Below, in pieces: positions 44,145-52,882 of a stretch of 64,000 nt of DNA; the stretch's first letter is position 1; every line of letters begins with the position of its first letter. The DNA lies in NCBI RefSeq assembly GCF_018390535.1, contig NZ_JAHBBW010000001.1, positions 248,001 through 312,000 of the forward strand. The letters run 5' to 3'. The position numbers were made by a program, and so were the translations under genes. Source of the stretch: Bacteroides propionicigenes (lineage in GTDB: Bacteria; Bacteroidota; Bacteroidia; Bacteroidales; Bacteroidaceae). The notes beneath the pieces are model-generated. The model did no database searches and was not told where the DNA came from. It saw nothing but the letters and a program-made list of their open reading frames with translations.

Positions 44145-45425
44145 TTAATCGGCTCGCACGCACTCCACTCGTGCAGCGATTTCCTTTTCTATCGTTCCTA
44201 TCCATTCCTCTCCGACACCGGCCTCCCGGCCGTATTCCGGGTAACGCGAAACGATGCCTATGGTCTTTTCTATGAACGGCTCTGCGGCCTTTATACCGTA
44301 CCGGCGGGCTACTTCCAGCAGGTCTGCCGCAGTAATACCCTCTGTCCGGTTGTTGATAGTCATGCTGTGGCGGTTGACGTAATACGGTGCGTCCGGATCG
44401 ACCGAGAACGTGTAGTCGTAGGCCGGAGCAACGTGCCAACGCCCGTCATCGCCCATCAGGAAGCTGAAATTCTTGTTATGGTCATCGACGTTCCCGCCCA
44501 GCACGTTCAGCACCATCAAGCGAAACAGTTGCCGGAGTTCCCCCGGCGGCACGCCGATACGGCAGGCCGCCTCGAATAGTGCTTCGTAAGAATCTGCCGG
44601 GGGGTTCATGGCAGCCAATGTCTGGATATGCACCTTCTTGCCGTTCCGGCGGTCGAAACGCTCGGTCAGGAAGTGCGCTGTCTGCTCACCTTCCAACAGG
44701 CGGCTCGGCATCATCTGAAGCCCGGCGTCTACGGCCATCAGGTAATAACTGTATTCTATCCGTGTCGTCGGCATCTTCTGGTGTTCGTCGAACTTGACGA
44801 TCATCGGCGTGTAGCCCGGATAAGGGGTCGCCACCTGTCCGGAGTAACATTGTCCTTCCCCGAAATTGACGTTGACCACCGCTTTGGGCCGTCGTCCTCC
44901 TGCGGACGTTCCTACCTTGAACAGGCTTTCGACCATCAGGTTGCCCGATACCGGGACGTTGAACCGTCCGGCTTCCTCGAAAGCCTGCCGGGCCAGTTGG
45001 TAGAGGTCAGCGATCTCCACCTTGAACGGTGTCTCCAGTTCCTCGGCAGTGGGCGGGACGAACTCCAATGCCCCCATGCCGCGCCGTCCGATATAGGCGA
45101 GACGGTCGAGGGCGGACAAGTCCCTCATACGGATATGATGCACTTTGGCCCATTCGTTGAACACGGTGTTTCCCCAATGGTCGGGCAGCGAATCGGCTAT
45201 GAACGAGGGCAGGCCGCCGAAAAGCCGCTCTTCATCGGGATAGACCGGCAGGCCGCGCTGTGCGGCAACCCCTTTTACCGGCGCACGGAGCGGGGCGATG
45301 TCGTAGCCGTCGCGGACATAATCGCTGTCGAAGTAGAAACAGGCTTTGCTGCGGTGTCCTTCCCGATTGGCGACAAGCGTGCCGACCTTTTTATCCCATA
45401 GGATTACATCGAGACTTTCTATCAT
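44145..45425 (-). CDS. hipA: HipA-family toxin kinase
   Basis: A 426-aa HipA: the N-terminal subdomain has GLPVYPDEERLFGGLPSFIA and DSLPDHWGN; the kinase part has TSAGGRRPKAVVNVN (phosphate-binding loop), PMIVKFDEHQK, the catalytic segment GGNVDDHNKNFSFLMGDDGR, and APAYDYTFSVDP (metal-binding Asp). HipA kinases phosphorylate tRNA synthetases or related targets and cause dormancy. It overlaps hipB by 4 nt and runs opposite to the surrounding ICE genes. Confidence 0.88.
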   Translation of the reverse strand: MIESLDVILWDKKVGTLVANREGHRSKACFYFDSDYVRDGYDIAPLRAPVKGVAAQRGLPVYPDEERLFGGLPSFIADSLPDHWGNTVFNEWAKVHHIRMRDLSALDRLAYIGRRGMGALEFVPPTAEELETPFKVEIADLYQLARQAFEEAGRFNVPVSGNLMVESLFKVGTSAGGRRPKAVVNVNFGEGQCYSGQVATPYPGYTPMIVKFDEHQKMPTTRIEYSYYLMAVDAGLQMMPSRLLEGEQTAHFLTERFDRRNGKKVHIQTLAAMNPPADSYEALFEAACRIGVPPGELRQLFRLMVLNVLGGNVDDHNKNFSFLMGDDGRWHVAPAYDYTFSVDPDAPYYVNRHSMTINNRTEGITAADLLEVARRYGIKAAEPFIEKTIGIVSRYPEYGREAGVGEEWIGTIEKEIAARVECVRAD

Positions 45426-45736
45426 TTCTTGCCCCTCCTAACTCGTTTAGGTATCAGTTTCTCGATTTCCCGAAGCGCCATCGGCGGCATGGGAAGTTCC
45501 GGCAGAATCTCCGCGAGCCGCTCTGCCTGACCGAGCGCACGCAGCAGGGAGATGAAATTGGCCAAGGTCAGGTTACGGCTGACCCCCTGCTCGAAATGGC
45601 TGATAGTCGTCTGGCTTACACCCGACTGTTCGGCCAGCTCCTTCTGGCTCATGCGGGCGGCCAGACGGTACTCCTTGACCCGCTTCGCCAAAAGCGTCAG
45701 CATATCGCTGTTTGTGGTATAGTTCGTTGTTTCCAT
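45422..45736 (-). CDS. hipB: HipB-family antitoxin/regulator
   Basis: A 104-aa protein with a Cro/C1-type helix-turn-helix: RLAARMSQKELAEQSGVSQT then TISHFEQGVSR. A C-terminal basic tail (PKRVRRGKK) follows. It precedes hipA with ATGA-type overlap and is expected to repress the pair and neutralise the kinase. A TATATTTG box lies upstream at 45763-45770. Confidence 0.87.
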   Translation of the reverse strand: METTNYTTNSDMLTLLAKRVKEYRLAARMSQKELAEQSGVSQTTISHFEQGVSRNLTLANFISLLRALGQAERLAEILPELPMPPMALREIEKLIPKRVRRGKK

Positions 45737-45762
45737 AATGTCAATATATCACTATTTATATG

Positions 45763-45770
45763 CAAATATA
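45763..45770 (-). promoter_or_regulatory. -7 promoter box of hipBA
   Basis: Reads TATATTTG on the minus strand, 27 nt before the hipB start. AT-rich partial palindromes around 45740-45800 (such as TATA-TAGA-TATA) may hold HipB operators. Confidence 0.5.
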
Positions 45771-45864
45771 ACAACAATTATCCATATATAGATATATAAA
45801 TTCTCTTTTTTAGCTTCCAGCCGTCCTTTTCTACCGCTTTCAGGTCTCCGTATTCTCTCCCGTC

Positions 45865-46085
45865 TGGCTTTCCCGTCCGTCACCGCACCGGTTTTTATCG
45901 GTGCAAATATGGGCTGTCGCGCCTGATTCCGTCGTTTTGAAGTGCATTTCTTGCAAATTCTTCCTTCTGCGAAGCGTAATTGGCAAGAAAAAACGTCGGA
46001 AAGGGCTTTTTCGCCAGCCCCGGAAAGCACCATAAAACCCGAAGCGGCTCCGGCAACAAGGAAGCCGAACAGAGGGAAAGAAAAA
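45865..46085 (+). repeat. structured leader, copy E
   Basis: Hairpin at 45948-45989 (TTCTTGCAAATT / AATTGGCAAGAA, with TCTTCC and AGCGTA). Its terminal hairpin is CGGCT (46045-46049) / AGCCG (46063-46067), where copies B and C have CGGTT/AACCG: a compensatory pair change. AGAGGGAAAG follows, about 34 nt before the ATG at 46106. Boxes CTTTTTTAG (45804) and CTTTTCTAC (45826) precede it. Confidence 0.76.
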
Positions 46086-46105
46086 CAATTATTAAAATTT
46101 AACAA

Positions 46106-46303
46106 ATGAAGACATTAGAAGAATTATTGCAAGAACTGGGCTGCGAAGGTAGCGCATTCGACAGTACCGGAGAATTTACAAAAGCGGGAGAAAAGGCGTA
46201 TGAACGCTTGGAGCACTTGCTGTATGACATAGAAAGTCTTACAGGCAAAAAGGTGACACCCATAATTGAGGAACTTGACAGAATATGCAACGAGAACTAT
46301 TAA
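46106..46303 (+). CDS. hypothetical protein (65 aa)
   Basis: A small, mostly helical acidic protein (MKTLEELLQELGCEGSAFDS at the start). It is the first of four small genes (46.1-47.3 kb) that appear to be one transcript behind leader E. No family recognised. Confidence 0.6.
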   Translation: MKTLEELLQELGCEGSAFDSTGEFTKAGEKAYERLEHLLYDIESLTGKKVTPIIEELDRICNENY

Positions 46304-46314
46304 AATTCAAGAAT

Positions 46315-46587
46315 ATGGACATTAAAGAAAGCAAAGAATACCGCCTCGCCAAAGACTGGGAAATGGCGGTAAACAGTTTCAGTTTCAACCCCGAACGGTT
46401 CGCGGCGGCAATCCCGGACATGCACCCGACGCTTCAGCAAAGCCTGTACCGCCTGATTAAGGCGTGTATCAAGGTCATGGCGGACGAAACACGCCGTTAC
46501 GATGACCGGAACCGGGCATCGCACGAGGAAGCGAAGCATATCATGGAATACCTCAATGAACACGGAAAAAATGTACCATTAATATAA
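46315..46587 (+). CDS. hypothetical protein (90 aa)
   Basis: Soluble helical protein starting MDIKESKEYRLAKDWEMAVN, with FAAAIPDMHPTLQQSLYRLI in the middle. The ATG at 46315 is preferred over one at 46285 that overlaps the preceding gene and adds an atypical N-terminus. Second gene of the small-gene unit; unknown function. Confidence 0.62.
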   Translation: MDIKESKEYRLAKDWEMAVNSFSFNPERFAAAIPDMHPTLQQSLYRLIKACIKVMADETRRYDDRNRASHEEAKHIMEYLNEHGKNVPLI

Positions 46588-46597
46588 AAACGACGAT

Positions 46598-46870
46598 ATG
46601 AAAACAACTAAGATTCAATTCAACGGCAGGTCTTATTACTCCCGCATCGTGGAATCTGTCGATGGCGAAGAATTGCTTATCGGTTCGACAATCCTGCTCG
46701 ATGCCTTGCAGCCCGGCAGTTTCAATGACGAGAACGAAGGTTTTGCCAGTAAAGAAGCCGAAAGGATTTATGACGAGATTTTCTTCTTTACCGACGAGAG
46801 AACGCTTCAGCTTCCCGAAAACGAGTTGATAGCCGAACTCAAAAAGGATAACCCCGATTGGTTCGAGTAA
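46598..46870 (+). CDS. hypothetical protein (90 aa)
   Basis: Acidic protein beginning MKTTKIQFNGRSYYSRIVES. The central part GSTILLDALQPGSFNDENEG is followed by a C-terminal acidic helix ending DNPDWFE. It starts 10 nt after the previous gene. No family recognised. Confidence 0.62.
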   Translation: MKTTKIQFNGRSYYSRIVESVDGEELLIGSTILLDALQPGSFNDENEGFASKEAERIYDEIFFFTDERTLQLPENELIAELKKDNPDWFE

Positions 46871-46902
46871 ATCATGGAATAATAATTTATAAACTTAGAA
46901 TT

Positions 46903-47280
46903 ATGGAAAAAGAATATGTAATGCAGGTCGCACAGACCATTAAGGAACAGTTAGTAGCGTTAACCCCCATGACCGTCCTCATGTCGTGGGGTATCAAAGA
47001 GTTTGCCGCCACCCTATACAGGGATTTGCCGGCACTCCGCATTAAGGTGAACGGACGGCTGCACGCAGGGTACGTCATCGTCGCACTCAACGGATCGGAT
47101 TATTACGAGGTCTATCTTGTGAAAGGAATGGAGGTGGAATGTGTGAACGAAGAGGTTTGTTTCGACGAGTTGGGAGACGTTATCGACCGGGCTATCGAGA
47201 GCGGCACGGACAAAGCCGAGTACGATAAATTCTGCGAACAGGAGCGACAGAATTTATATGTAACTGTTGTCACTGTCTGA
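46903..47280 (+). CDS. hypothetical protein (125 aa)
   Basis: Starts MEKEYVMQVAQTIKEQLVAL and contains MSWGIKEFAATLYRDLPALR and YVIVALNGSDYYEVYLVKG, a pattern I recall from small Bacteroidales ICE proteins annotated as hypothetical. The ATG at 46903 is used; an upstream alternative at 46858 overlaps the previous gene. It is the last gene of the unit, followed by a terminator. Confidence 0.65.
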   Translation: MEKEYVMQVAQTIKEQLVALTPMTVLMSWGIKEFAATLYRDLPALRIKVNGRLHAGYVIVALNGSDYYEVYLVKGMEVECVNEEVCFDELGDVIDRAIESGTDKAEYDKFCEQERQNLYVTVVTV

Positions 47281-47299
47281 TTCCTCTTTTTAGGGGATG

Positions 47300-47340
47300 A
47301 AAGCCGTGCCTTTCGGAAAACGAGCAGGGTACGGCTTTTC
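47300..47340 (+). terminator. Rho-independent terminator closing the ICE core
   Basis: AAAGCCGTGCC pairs with GGTACGGCTTTT (one G-U pair), followed by a short T-run. Confidence 0.7.
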
Positions 47341-47482
47341 TATGTATAATGCAGAAACGAATAAAAACCTGCCGTTTATAAAACGGATTACCTACGTGTT
47401 ACAGTACCTTACCTCTTATTGTAAAAAGGTTTGTTTTATCTTTTGGCCGGCAGATTGTTTTTCACTTCAAGATGTCGTTTCT

Positions 47483-48286
47483 TTATCTGTCTACTGCCTT
47501 TTTACTTGCAGCTCTATTTACGACCAGAATGCTCGCTTCATATAAAACCCACATCGGCAATGTGACCAATGACAACGTGAACACGTCCGAAGTCGGCGTG
47601 ATGACAGCCGCAACGATAAGGATAATCACTATAGCGTGCTTCCGGTAACGTCGCATGAAATCGGCGGTGAGAAACCCCAATTTGGCAAACAGCCATGATA
47701 AAATCGGAATCTCGAACACGATACCCATTGTCAGGCACATCAGCACGAGGGTCGAAATGTAGGATTGCAAGACGATCATGTTCTCCACTTCACCGCTGAC
47801 CTGATAGGTTCCAAGGAAACGGAATGTCAGCGGGAAAATAAGAAAGTAGCTGACCGCCACACCCATCAGGAACATTGCATAGCCGCCTCCGACTATCCGC
47901 ACGGCATATTTCCGCTCGCAGGCATACAGGGCAGGCGACACGAACCGGAACAACTGGTAAAGGATATAGGGCGACGCGCACAGGACACCCGCGCATAATG
48001 CCGTCTTCATGTGGATGACGAACTGCCCGGCCAGTCCCGTGTTGATGAGCTGCACGGCAAAACTCCCGGTCTCGCCGCCGGCCCATGCTGCAATCCGGTT
48101 GAAAAGACGGTACGTGATGAAGCCGTCGTTTTTCGGGGCAAGGATAACGGCAAAAAGTTTTTCCTTAAAACAAAAGGCGGCGATACCGAACACGACGGCC
48201 ACGGCGACGATTTTAACAATCGCCGTCCGCAGCACGTCCAAGTGCTCCCAAAAGCTCAAGCCGTCCGTTTTGTCTTCCTTTGCCAT
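47483..48286 (-). CDS. tatC: TatC twin-arginine translocase subunit
   Basis: A 267-aa protein with six hydrophobic helices. It starts with the conserved cytoplasmic motif SFWEHLDVLRTAIVKI; later VSPALYACERKYAVRI and FEIPILSWLFAKLG match the family. TatC recognises twin-arginine signal peptides and with TatA moves folded proteins across the inner membrane. The tatA gene ends 1 nt upstream. It shares an operon with a Tat-exported aldo/keto reductase. Confidence 0.9.
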   Translation of the reverse strand: MAKEDKTDGLSFWEHLDVLRTAIVKIVAVAVVFGIAAFCFKEKLFAVILAPKNDGFITYRLFNRIAAWAGGETGSFAVQLINTGLAGQFVIHMKTALCAGVLCASPYILYQLFRFVSPALYACERKYAVRIVGGGYAMFLMGVAVSYFLIFPLTFRFLGTYQVSGEVENMIVLQSYISTLVLMCLTMGIVFEIPILSWLFAKLGFLTADFMRRYRKHAIVIILIVAAVITPTSDVFTLSLVTLPMWVLYEASILVVNRAASKKAVDR

Positions 48287-48287
48287 G

Positions 48288-48485
48288 TCACTCCTCTTTC
48301 TTGTCGGTATTTTCGGGACTGATTTCTTTCTCCATGCCGTTCATACCTTCCTTGAATGAACGGACACCTTTGCCGATGCCTTTCATCAGTTCGGGAATTT
48401 TGCGTCCTCCGAAGAACAGCAGGACGACTAATGCAATCAGCAGCACTTCCTGCATACCGATGCCTCCGATAAATAATGGTATCAT
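48288..48485 (-). CDS. tatA: TatA/E pore subunit
   Basis: A 65-aa protein with one N-terminal helix (LLIALVVLLFFGGRKIPELM), the FGGRKIPEL hinge and the amphipathic helix GIGKGVRSFKEGM of TatA proteins, then a charged tail. No separate TatB is seen, so this is a minimal TatAC system. Confidence 0.9.
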   Translation of the reverse strand: MIPLFIGGIGMQEVLLIALVVLLFFGGRKIPELMKGIGKGVRSFKEGMNGMEKEISPENTDKKEE

Positions 48486-48515
48486 ATGAAAATTGTTAAA
48501 GGTTGTTCGATTAAC

Positions 48516-48599
48516 TCAATAGTCGTTTTCAGTCATCGTTCCGCCGGCTATTCCCGCCATTTTCAGAAAGTTCCTTCGTCCATGACTCCGCCTTCTCAA
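48516..48599 (-). pseudogene. vestigial Tat signal peptide
   Basis: A 27-codon frame opening with TTG that overlaps the hydrolase stop. It reads LRRRSHGRRNFLKMAGIAGG and then stops soon after. GRRNFLK plus a small hydrophobic stretch is a textbook twin-arginine signal, but no mature protein follows. It is best read as the remaining start of a deleted Tat substrate gene between the hydrolase and tatA. Confidence 0.5.
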
Positions 48600-49624
48600 T
48601 CCAGTCCTTTCTCATGTAACCATCTCGACAGGTGATCGGCCACCTCCACGTTGTTCAAATCGGAGAAGGGAAAATGGGTGTTGCCCTTCAAACCTATCTC
48701 CGGCAGATGAATGACCGTGACATCGCCGCCGTGTTCGTTGAGCAAGGCAGCCCATTTGCGCATCAGATGCAGGCGTCGTGTCCATTCGTACAGTTCCGGC
48801 CGTTCGTCGGTTTCCGGCAGATTGTCGCCATAGTAGATGATGATAGGGATTTTCGTGAACTGCAGAAATTCTTCCATCGGCACTTCCACGCCTTCGGTCT
48901 TCTTCGACAGGGTTAGTACTTTCCCTTCCTCCGGCATCTGCCCTTCGGGAAAAGGCACGTTTGTTCCCGGCTCGTAGGCGACGATGGCACGGATGTTCCT
49001 TGTCTGCGGCAGTGTAAGCCATCCGACACCTCCGCCCTGCGAATGGGTGACGAAGACAGCCGGACCTATCCTGTCGAACAGTGCGGCATACGCCTTGGCG
49101 TAGACATCCAGATCGGGAGGGCCGAGAGTTGGCGTCATCTGACGGAAATACTGGTTCAGAGCCTCCTTGTCGCGGCTGAACTGCACGCCCTCGAAATAAT
49201 CGGGCCAGATGCCCACGCGGAAACGGTTGAACCACGTCTCCTCGTCGAAGACGGGGGTAACGGTTGCGGGTGTCGTGCTCCGCCCCGCGTTTCCCCGGCG
49301 GGGCTGGTCGACGAGATAAGTCTGGAAACCGCGGCGCAGGAAAATATTCTGGAACCCCTCGCGGCCGTCCGGCGTAGTTTCCCATGTCTTGGAAAACTGC
49401 CCCACGCCGTGGGCGAAGACAAGCGGGTATTTCCGGGCATCGACGGGTTTCTGATAGAACACGTAGGCGTGGTCGCCGTGATAGGTGCGCCCCAGTGAAT
49501 CGGTGAGCACCGTGCCGCCCACGGCGAAACTGCCCTGTTCCTCGATTTGCATGATATTCCCGTTGCGTGCGTTGCAACCCGACAGCAAGGCGGCGGCCAT
49601 CATATAAAAGACAACCTTTCTCAT
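48596..49624 (-). CDS. alpha/beta-hydrolase lipoprotein
   Basis: A 342-aa protein with signal peptide and lipobox LLSGC (Cys17). The fold is indicated by YPLVFAHGVGQFSKTWETT (oxyanion region), VTHSQGGGVGWLTL (nucleophile elbow, with Thr in place of the usual first Gly) and a late His in KGNTHFPFSDL. It is likely an esterase or related hydrolase anchored in the envelope; substrate unknown. It lies 9 nt downstream of the aldo/keto reductase and shares its operon with the Tat genes. Confidence 0.83.
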   Translation of the reverse strand: MRKVVFYMMAAALLSGCNARNGNIMQIEEQGSFAVGGTVLTDSLGRTYHGDHAYVFYQKPVDARKYPLVFAHGVGQFSKTWETTPDGREGFQNIFLRRGFQTYLVDQPRRGNAGRSTTPATVTPVFDEETWFNRFRVGIWPDYFEGVQFSRDKEALNQYFRQMTPTLGPPDLDVYAKAYAALFDRIGPAVFVTHSQGGGVGWLTLPQTRNIRAIVAYEPGTNVPFPEGQMPEEGKVLTLSKKTEGVEVPMEEFLQFTKIPIIIYYGDNLPETDERPELYEWTRRLHLMRKWAALLNEHGGDVTVIHLPEIGLKGNTHFPFSDLNNVEVADHLSRWLHEKGLD

Positions 49625-49633
49625 ACGCCCTTC

Positions 49634-50821
<1,188 letters not shown>

Positions 50822-50852
50822 GTCGTTATCTGTTTGATTATCTTTCTGATTG

Positions 50853-50860
50853 CAAAATTA
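50853..50860 (-). promoter_or_regulatory. -7 promoter box of the reductase-tat operon
   Basis: Reads TAATTTTG on the minus strand, 32 nt before the start codon. Confidence 0.55.
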
Positions 50861-50940
50861 GATAGGGGAATTAAGAGCCTGTGTATCAATTTCACGGATA
50901 GAATTACCAATTTCAACGGGCCGGTAAGAACGATGCCGGT

Positions 50941-50959
50941 ATACCAGTAAAATTGGTAT
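50941..50959. promoter_or_regulatory. inverted-repeat operator between reductase and araC genes
   Basis: ATACCA (50941-50946) and TGGTAT (50954-50959) with a 7-nt spacer. Related half sites lie nearby (TTACC...GGTAA about 50904-50930, GGTA...TACC at 50976-50990). It is a likely site for the AraC-family regulator controlling both divergent promoters. Confidence 0.5.
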
Positions 50960-51054
50960 CCAAAACGATGATTTCGGTATATGCCGTACCATCGGGAATC
51001 CGTATCTTTGCTTTTAATTAAAAGCAGAATGAAAAGCTATCACAGAAAAATAGC

Positions 51055-51062
51055 TATATTTG
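51055..51062 (+). promoter_or_regulatory. -7 promoter box of the AraC gene
   Basis: TATATTTG, 25 nt before the ATG at 51087. A second perfect box, TATCTTTG, lies at 51003-51010 and would give a longer leader containing a 14-codon frame (ATG at 51030). Confidence 0.5.
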
Positions 51063-51086
51063 CAATGACTTAAAAAAGAGGAAATT

Positions 51087-51986
51087 ATGAGTGAAATAAT
51101 GAAGGTTGATACAGTCCAGCAGTACAACGACTATTTTGGCGTGGAGACCCTGCACCCGTTGGTCAGCGTTATTGAAGGCAGTAAAGGGAAGCCTCTCCGG
51201 TTCGGGAAAAAACTGTATAACATCTATGCTATTCTATTGAAAGATGCGAACTGTGGAAATCTTAAATATGGAAAAAGTATATACGATTATCAGCAGGGGA
51301 CGATGCTTTTCCTCGCCCCCGGTCAGGTAATGGGATCTGAAGATGACGGGCAGCTGCACCAGCCCGAAGGATGGGTTGTTGCATTTCATCCCGAATTTCT
51401 GCGAGGTACACCATTGGCGCATATAATGAAAGATTATTCATATTTTTCTTACAATGCCAACGAAGCCCTGCACCTTTCCAAACAAGAAAGACGGACGGTT
51501 ATAGAATGTATGGAAAAAATTCGCATTGAGCTGCAGTATCCTATCGACAAGCACAGCCGTTCGCTCATCGTGGATAACATCAAGCTGCTGCTTGATTATT
51601 GCATCCGCTTCTACGACCGTCAGTTCATCACCCGCGACAATGCCAATCACGACCTGTTAGCGCGTTTCGAGGACCTTCTGGATGAGTATTTCGCCTCTGA
51701 TGCCCCTGCAAGGCATGGAGGGATGCCGACTGTGCAATATTGTGCATACAAACTTTGTCTTTCCCCGAATTATTTCAGTGACCTGATGAAAAAAGAAACG
51801 GGAATGCCTGCCCTGAAACACATCCAGCAGAAAATGCTCGATGTCGCTAAAGAGCGGGTATTCAATACGGCGAAGTCCATAAGTGAAATATCCTATGAAC
51901 TTGGATTTCCATATCCGCAACACTTCAGCCGTTGGTTCAAGAAAATGGCCGGGTGTACGCCCAATGAATACAGAACCGCAAATTAG
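51087..51986 (+). CDS. AraC-family regulator (1)
   Basis: A 299-aa regulator with an N-terminal cupin-like sensing domain and a C-terminal AraC double helix-turn-helix (CAYKLCLSPNYFSDLMKKET, then SISEISYELGFPYPQHFSRW and FKKMAGCTPNEYR). It is divergent from the aldo/keto reductase operon and probably regulates it; AraC regulators beside reductases often respond to reactive aldehydes or quinones, but the inducer here is unknown. Confidence 0.87.
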   Translation: MSEIMKVDTVQQYNDYFGVETLHPLVSVIEGSKGKPLRFGKKLYNIYAILLKDANCGNLKYGKSIYDYQQGTMLFLAPGQVMGSEDDGQLHQPEGWVVAFHPEFLRGTPLAHIMKDYSYFSYNANEALHLSKQERRTVIECMEKIRIELQYPIDKHSRSLIVDNIKLLLDYCIRFYDRQFITRDNANHDLLARFEDLLDEYFASDAPARHGGMPTVQYCAYKLCLSPNYFSDLMKKETGMPALKHIQQKMLDVAKERVFNTAKSISEISYELGFPYPQHFSRWFKKMAGCTPNEYRTAN

Positions 51987-51988
51987 CT

Positions 51989-52882
51989 TTATTTTTTATT
52001 TTGTGAATGACTGACCAGTAAAACACCGGATATGACAAGTATGGCCGAAACCGGTTCATCCCAGCTAAAAATGTCCTGCCCGATTAAAATGGCAACGACA
52101 GAAGCTATAATAGGCTGTAGGTTGATGTAAATGCTGGCAGTGGTGGGCTGTATCCCCTTGAGAGCGACGGGATATAGCAGATTGTTGAGAACAGTTGCCA
52201 GCAACAATACGAATACAAGCTGGAGTAATGGTTGCCAACAGAACGCGGACTGATAAAGCGGTTGCACGTACAATTCATTTATACTGAACGGCAGCATGGA
52301 CAATGCTGCAAATAGGAACATCCATTTTTGAAGTGTGACAGGAGAGTATTTTATCGCCACTCTTCGGATGATAATCAGATAAAATCCGAGCATAACTGTA
52401 TTGACGATGGCGAAAACAATGCCAAGTATATGATTTTCAACGGATGCGGCAATATCCATTTGTGAAATCAAGACCCATGCTCCTGCAATTCCCAACAGAA
52501 CACCTGTCAACTTCCGCCGGTTGATAGCTTCTTTTAAAAACAATACGGAAAAGAGCATAACTACGATTGGATTTAAGGCGACAATAAGTGCGAAGTGAAC
52601 TGGTGTCGTATAATTAAGTCCCCACGCAAAGGAAAGATAAGTACAAGCAACACCGGAAATACCGCCCAAAGCAATCACCATCAAGTCTTTGGCATTGACC
52701 TTTTCTCTCCTGAAAACAAGCCCGATCGTCCAAAATATCAGCGTGGCGAATAAAACACGAGAGGAGGCAAGCCCAATCGGTGTCATCCACTCTGCCAGGA
52801 GCGATTTACCGACAGGTACATTCAAACCACAAATAATTTGTGTCGAAAGCATGGCGATATGTCCGTTCAACCCTTTGTTCAC
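51989..52882 (-). CDS. EamA/DMT-family transporter
   Basis: A 297-aa inner-membrane protein with ten helices in two EamA repeats (FAWGLNYTTPVHFALIVALN near the end of repeat 1; NLLYPVALKGIQPTTASIYI and NLQPIIASVVAI in repeat 2). These carry out export or import of metabolites such as amino acids. The start is GTG (the nearby ATG is out of frame and followed by a stop). A TATCTTTG box lies at 52910-52917. It converges with the AraC gene, 2 nt apart. Confidence 0.85.
   Translation of the reverse strand: MNKGLNGHIAMLSTQIICGLNVPVGKSLLAEWMTPIGLASSRVLFATLIFWTIGLVFRREKVNAKDLMVIALGGISGVACTYLSFAWGLNYTTPVHFALIVALNPIVVMLFSVLFLKEAINRRKLTGVLLGIAGAWVLISQMDIAASVENHILGIVFAIVNTVMLGFYLIIIRRVAIKYSPVTLQKWMFLFAALSMLPFSINELYVQPLYQSAFCWQPLLQLVFVLLLATVLNNLLYPVALKGIQPTTASIYINLQPIIASVVAILIGQDIFSWDEPVSAILVISGVLLVSHSQNKK

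Noticed and set aside
36456..46105. Minus-strand frames in the leaders (e.g. 37426-37770, 43264-43599, 45752-46105) that share peptides such as LPITLRRRKNLQE
   Set aside because: The peptide likeness follows from the nucleotide repeat. In copies A and C the matching stretch is in other frames, and base changes preserve hairpin pairing rather than a protein.
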